Source of the DNA: JBFXIE01 sp050176255
GTDB taxonomy: Bacteria > Pseudomonadota > Gammaproteobacteria > Burkholderiales > Burkholderiaceae_C
Reading direction: 5' to 3' (one strand)
Length of the DNA: 25,355 nt
NCBI RefSeq assembly: GCF_050176255.1
Contig: NZ_JBFXIE010000045.1
Positions 22,856-25,355 of the stretch are shown one piece after another. The position numbers and the translations under genes are program-made. Every line of letters starts with the position of its first letter. Within the stretch, counting starts at the first letter, position 1. The notes under the pieces were generated by a model. That model saw only the letters and a list, made by a program, of their open reading frames with translations, ran no database searches and was not told the DNA's origin.

Positions 22856-23617
22856 TTACCGGCCCGGCACCGGCTGCACGGGCGGGCCTGCATCGCTGGT
22901 CATGCGCGGCGCGCCTGTCGCGCACGCGTACCGCGCCGCATCCGCCGGTTGCTCCAGTGGCGCCAATTGCACCAATGGCGCCAGCTGTGCCAGTTGCGTG
23001 CGCTGCTCCGGCGCCAGGCAGGGCATCAGCAGCCCCATCACATGCTGCGCGCCGCGTGCCGGCGCGGCCTGGGCGTTGGCGGGCTCCAGCGCGCTGCGCG
23101 GGTCGCGCACGTACTCAAAGCTGAGCCAGTACGTCAGCAGCACTGCCATGCTGGTGGCAGTGGTCTGCACGGCCTGCGCCGGCTCCAGCTGCAGCGCGCC
23201 GTGGCGCCCCAGTGCCTGCAGCAGATCGTGCATGGCAGCGGTCTTGGCCTGCACCAGCGCCGGAAACCGCGCCTCCAGCTGGCGGTTGCATGACAGCAGG
23301 TTGTTGAGGTCGCGGTAGAGAAAGCGGTAGTCCCAGATCAGTTCCAGCAGCGTGCGCACAAAGACCCAGGCCTGCTGCGCGTCCGTCACGCTGGCGCTGG
23401 TGGCCAACTGGGCGCGCAGCGCCTCTTCGCAGCGCGCAAACAGCGCGGTGACGATCTTGTCCTTGGCGGGGTAGTGGTAGTACAGGTTGCCGGTGCTGAT
23501 GCGCAAGTCGGCCGCAATGGCCATGGTGGACACATTGGGCTCGCCAAAGCGGTTGAACAACGCCAGGCTGGCCTCCAGAATGCGCTCGGCAGTGCGGCGG
23601 GGGGCTTTGCGGGCCAT
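22856..23617 (-). CDS. TetR/AcrR-family transcriptional regulator
   Basis: A 253-aa repressor-like protein with an N-terminal helix-turn-helix (about residues 12-58: RILEASLALFNRFGEPNVSTMAIAADLRISTGNLYYHYPAKDKIV). The ligand-binding region is all helical (about 65-195, including DYRFLYRDLNNLL) and its ligand cannot be predicted. The last 50 residues form an unusual Pro/Ala/Gln tail with a three-residue repeat. ATG 23617 has an AGGAG Shine-Dalgarno 8 nt upstream. It is divergent from rfbB across 219 nt that contain a palindrome (23703-23729), a possible self-operator. Convergent with coaX. Target genes are unknown. Confidence 0.9.
   Translation of the reverse strand: MARKAPRRTAERILEASLALFNRFGEPNVSTMAIAADLRISTGNLYYHYPAKDKIVTALFARCEEALRAQLATSASVTDAQQAWVFVRTLLELIWDYRFLYRDLNNLLSCNRQLEARFPALVQAKTAAMHDLLQALGRHGALQLEPAQAVQTTATSMAVLLTYWLSFEYVRDPRSALEPANAQAAPARGAQHVMGLLMPCLAPEQRTQLAQLAPLVQLAPLEQPADAARYACATGAPRMTSDAGPPVQPVPGR
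22954..22998. repeat. Five tandem 9-nt units in the TetR tail
   Basis: CCAGTGGCG, CCAATTGCA, CCAATGGCG, CCAGCTGTG, CCAGTTGCG lie end to end. On the minus strand they encode QLA-QLA-PLV-QLA-PLE-like triplets near residues 207-221. Units are degenerate, so this is an old or selected repeat. Confidence 0.7.
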
Positions 23618-23702
23618 GGGCTGTCTCCTGCCGCTCTCCTGGCGTGCGTGCGCCAGGGGCTGGGTTGGGTGTTGTGTTCAGGCCCACTCTAACGCAGGGT
23701 GC

Positions 23703-23729
23703 TGGCGTTTCAACCCCGGGGTTGCGCCA
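23703..23729. promoter_or_regulatory. Palindrome CAACCCCGGGGTTG with extended arms
   Basis: A perfect 14-bp palindrome (23711-23724) flanked by TGGCG (23703-23707, after a 3-nt gap) and CGCCA (23725-23729), in the divergent tetR-rfbB interval. It is a candidate operator for the TetR protein or a hairpin. Confidence 0.45.
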
Positions 23730-23786
23730 ACTCTGGCGCCGGCTTGCAGCGCGTACAGCCGGTTACGGGCTGCGCCGGGCCGGTGG

Positions 23787-23792
23787 GATAAT
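23787..23792 (+). promoter_or_regulatory. -10-like GATAAT upstream of rfbB
   Basis: Preceded by GG in GGGATAATCG; the leader to the rfbB ATG would be about 38 nt. No clear -35 element is seen. Confidence 0.4.
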
Positions 23793-23836
23793 CGCTGGTT
23801 TTTTCACTTTGGCACGTCTGTCGAAAGACTTCCCCC

Positions 23837-24898
23837 ATGATTTTGGTAACTGGCGGCGCGGGCTTCATCGGCGCCAATTTTGTGCTCGACTGGCTTGCCG
23901 GCAGCGATGAGCCGGTGGTCAACCTGGACAAGCTCACCTACGCCGGCAACCTGCACAATCTGGACAGCGTGAGCGGCGATGCGCGCCACATCTTCGTGCA
24001 GGGCGACATTGGCGACACTGCCCTGGTCGAGCGCTTGCTGGCCAAACACCAGCCCCGCGCCATCGTCAACTTTGCGGCTGAAAGTCATGTGGATCGCTCC
24101 ATCCACGGCCCCGACGATTTCATCCAGACCAATGTGGTCGGAACTTTCAAGCTTTTGGAGGCTGCAAGGCACTACTGGCAAGCGCTGCAAGCTATCAAAA
24201 AAGAAGCGTTTCGCTTCTTGCACGTCAGCACCGACGAGGTCTATGGCACGCTGGCGGCAGATGCCCCGGCCTTCACCGAAGAACACGGCTACGAGCCCAA
24301 CAGCCCGTACAGCGCCAGCAAGGCTGCATCCGACCACCTGGTGCGTGCCTGGCACCACACCTATGGCCTGCCGGTGCTCACCACCAATTGCAGCAACAAC
24401 TATGGGCCGCTGCACTTTCCGGAAAAACTCATTCCCCTGATGATCGTCAACGCGCTGGCGGGCAAGCCCTTGCCGGTGTATGGCGACGGCATGCAGGTGC
24501 GCGACTGGCTGTACGTCAAAGACCACTGCAGCGCCATCCGCCGCGTGCTCGAAGCCGGGCAATTGGGCCAGACCTACAACATCGGCGGCTGGAACGAAAA
24601 GCCCAACATCGACATCGTGCACACCGTCTGCCGCCTGCTGGACGAACTGCGCCCGCGCGCCGATGGCCATAGCTACGCCACGCAGATCACCCACGTCAAA
24701 GACCGCCCCGGCCACGACCGCCGCTACGCCATCGATGCGCGCAAGATCGAGCGCGAACTGGGCTGGCGCCCGGCCGAGACCTTCGACACCGGCATCCGCA
24801 AGACCGTGCAGTGGTACCTGGACAACCCGGGCTGGGTGGCCAACGTGCAGACCGGCGCCTACCGCGACTGGGTGACCCAGCAGTACGAGGCCGCATGA
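23837..24898 (+). CDS. rfbB: dTDP-glucose 4,6-dehydratase
   Basis: A cytoplasmic NAD-dependent short-chain dehydrogenase-fold enzyme converting dTDP-D-glucose to dTDP-4-keto-6-deoxyglucose, second step of dTDP-L-rhamnose synthesis. The 353-aa protein has TGGAGFIGANF (NAD site, 5-15), NFAAESHVDRSI, the catalytic STDEVYG with Thr132/Asp133/Glu134, and Y158-S-A-S-K162. NNYGPLHFPEKLIPLMI, GDGMQVRDWLYVKDHC and RPGHDRRYAID are also typical. Codons are AT-rich over 24130-24220, where a segment like the local repeat lies. It overlaps rfbD by 4 nt, as in rfbBDAC-type clusters. Confidence 0.97.
   Translation: MILVTGGAGFIGANFVLDWLAGSDEPVVNLDKLTYAGNLHNLDSVSGDARHIFVQGDIGDTALVERLLAKHQPRAIVNFAAESHVDRSIHGPDDFIQTNVVGTFKLLEAARHYWQALQAIKKEAFRFLHVSTDEVYGTLAADAPAFTEEHGYEPNSPYSASKAASDHLVRAWHHTYGLPVLTTNCSNNYGPLHFPEKLIPLMIVNALAGKPLPVYGDGMQVRDWLYVKDHCSAIRRVLEAGQLGQTYNIGGWNEKPNIDIVHTVCRLLDELRPRADGHSYATQITHVKDRPGHDRRYAIDARKIERELGWRPAETFDTGIRKTVQWYLDNPGWVANVQTGAYRDWVTQQYEAA
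24179..24203. repeat. Repeat-like segment inside rfbB
   Basis: CAAGCGCTGCAAGCTATC followed by six A matches the complement of the 9711-9733 element (CAAGCGCTTGCAGCTATC) except for a small shift, and shares a 15-nt exact word with 8593-8607. It encodes QALQAIKK within the protein. Confidence 0.45.
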
Positions 24899-25355
24899 AC
24901 ATCCTGCTACTGGGCAAAAACGGCCAGGTCGGCTGGGAGCTGCAGCGCAGCCTGGGTGTTCTGGGCCGTTTGACCGCGCTGGGCCATGCCGAGGCTGACT
25001 TCACCCAACCCCAGACCATCGCCGAGACCGTGCGCGCCCTGCGCCCCGACGTGATCGTCAACGCCGCCGCCCACACCGCCGTGGACAAGGCCGAAAGCGA
25101 GCCCGATCTGGCCCGCCTGCTCAACGCCACCACCCCCGGCGTGCTGGCCGAAGAAGCCGCGCGACTGGGCGCCTGGCTCATCCACTACAGCACCGACTAC
25201 GTCTTTGACGGCAGCGGCAGCCGCCCCTGGGTGGAAACCGACGCGCCCGCGCCGCTGTCGGTGTACGGCCGCACCAAGCTGGAAGGCGAGCAACTCATCC
25301 AGCAATCGGGCGCCCGGCACCTGATTTTGCGCACCAGCTGGGTCTATGCCGCGCG
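24895..25355 (+). CDS. rfbD: dTDP-4-dehydrorhamnose reductase (3' end beyond window)
   Basis: The last step of dTDP-L-rhamnose synthesis: NADPH-dependent reduction of dTDP-4-keto-L-rhamnose. The visible 153 residues include the N-terminal GKNGQVGWELQRSL nucleotide-binding loop (7-20), VNAAAHTAVDKAE, HYSTDYVFDG (98-106) and YGRTKLEGE with Tyr124 and Lys128 of the SDR catalytic pair, then RTSWVYAA. The full protein is normally about 295-300 aa, so roughly half is missing past the window end. It overlaps the rfbB stop by ATGA and is presumably followed by rfbA and rfbC, which I cannot see. Confidence 0.95.
   Translation, partial: MNILLLGKNGQVGWELQRSLGVLGRLTALGHAEADFTQPQTIAETVRALRPDVIVNAAAHTAVDKAESEPDLARLLNATTPGVLAEEAARLGAWLIHYSTDYVFDGSGSRPWVETDAPAPLSVYGRTKLEGEQLIQQSGARHLILRTSWVYAA

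Noticed and set aside
21912..22925. N-terminal extension of the LysM gene across the coaX region
   Set aside because: The internal ATG at 21911 has a good Shine-Dalgarno and a conserved start, while the extension is antisense to coaX.
1..25355. Mobile element, prophage, CRISPR or tRNA/rRNA genes
   Set aside because: No transposase, integrase, spaced direct-repeat array or cloverleaf/rRNA sequence was recognised; the gene content is ordinary chromosomal housekeeping plus iron uptake.

Overview
The window (about 25.4 kb, high GC, dense genes with strongly GC-biased third positions) looks like chromosome of a betaproteobacterium, most likely family Comamonadaceae (Acidovorax / Alicycliphilus / Comamonas type). 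This rests on recognisable protein families, on the gene sets corC-lnt, glyQ-glyS-gmhB-plsC and fabA-fabB, and on a scattered short repeat with the core ATAGCTG(C/T)CAGCGC, which I associate with this family from memory. No phage, transposase, CRISPR, rRNA or tRNA was seen. The genus is inferred, not proven.

Layout. 1-3127: amn (AMP nucleosidase, minus strand), divergent from a cation-diffusion-facilitator transporter that overlaps dtd (D-aminoacyl-tRNA deacylase). 3221-7412: a minus-strand iron-uptake unit, in transcription order a Fur-box-like promoter, a Fiu-like TonB-dependent siderophore receptor, an FMN-dependent alpha-hydroxy-acid dehydrogenase and a PiuC/YbiX-type Fe(II)/2-oxoglutarate dioxygenase. 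7666-10572: an MBL-fold hydrolase divergent from a membrane-anchored alpha/beta hydrolase, then a GNAT acetyltransferase. 10694-15132: envelope lipid genes corC-lnt and fabA-fabB. 15247-20811: glyQ-glyS-gmhB-plsC-ygjP-like protease, one direction and probably co-expressed in blocks. 20876-23617: rhodanese, a Kbp-like BON/LysM protein, coaX and a TetR regulator. 23837 to the end: rfbB and a truncated rfbD (dTDP-L-rhamnose pathway), which continue past the window.

Many genes serve the cell envelope: lipoprotein acylation (lnt), unsaturated fatty acids (fabA, fabB), phospholipid acylation (plsC), LPS heptose (gmhB) and O-antigen rhamnose (rfbB, rfbD). The rest is general housekeeping.

Most worth a second look: (1) the receptor / hydroxy-acid dehydrogenase / dioxygenase trio as a candidate siderophore-processing unit; (2) a GmhB homologue that has lost the HAD motif III lysine and motif IV aspartates; (3) a family of small hairpin repeats between genes, one serving as a strong terminator, with related copies apparently absorbed into the reading frames of lnt, rfbB and the ygjP-like gene, where codon use turns AT-rich; (4) several start codons 6-9 nt downstream of a -10-like hexamer, suggesting leaderless mRNAs; (5) several unassigned operator-like dyads, notably TAGGGaaaaCCCTA upstream of the GNAT gene.
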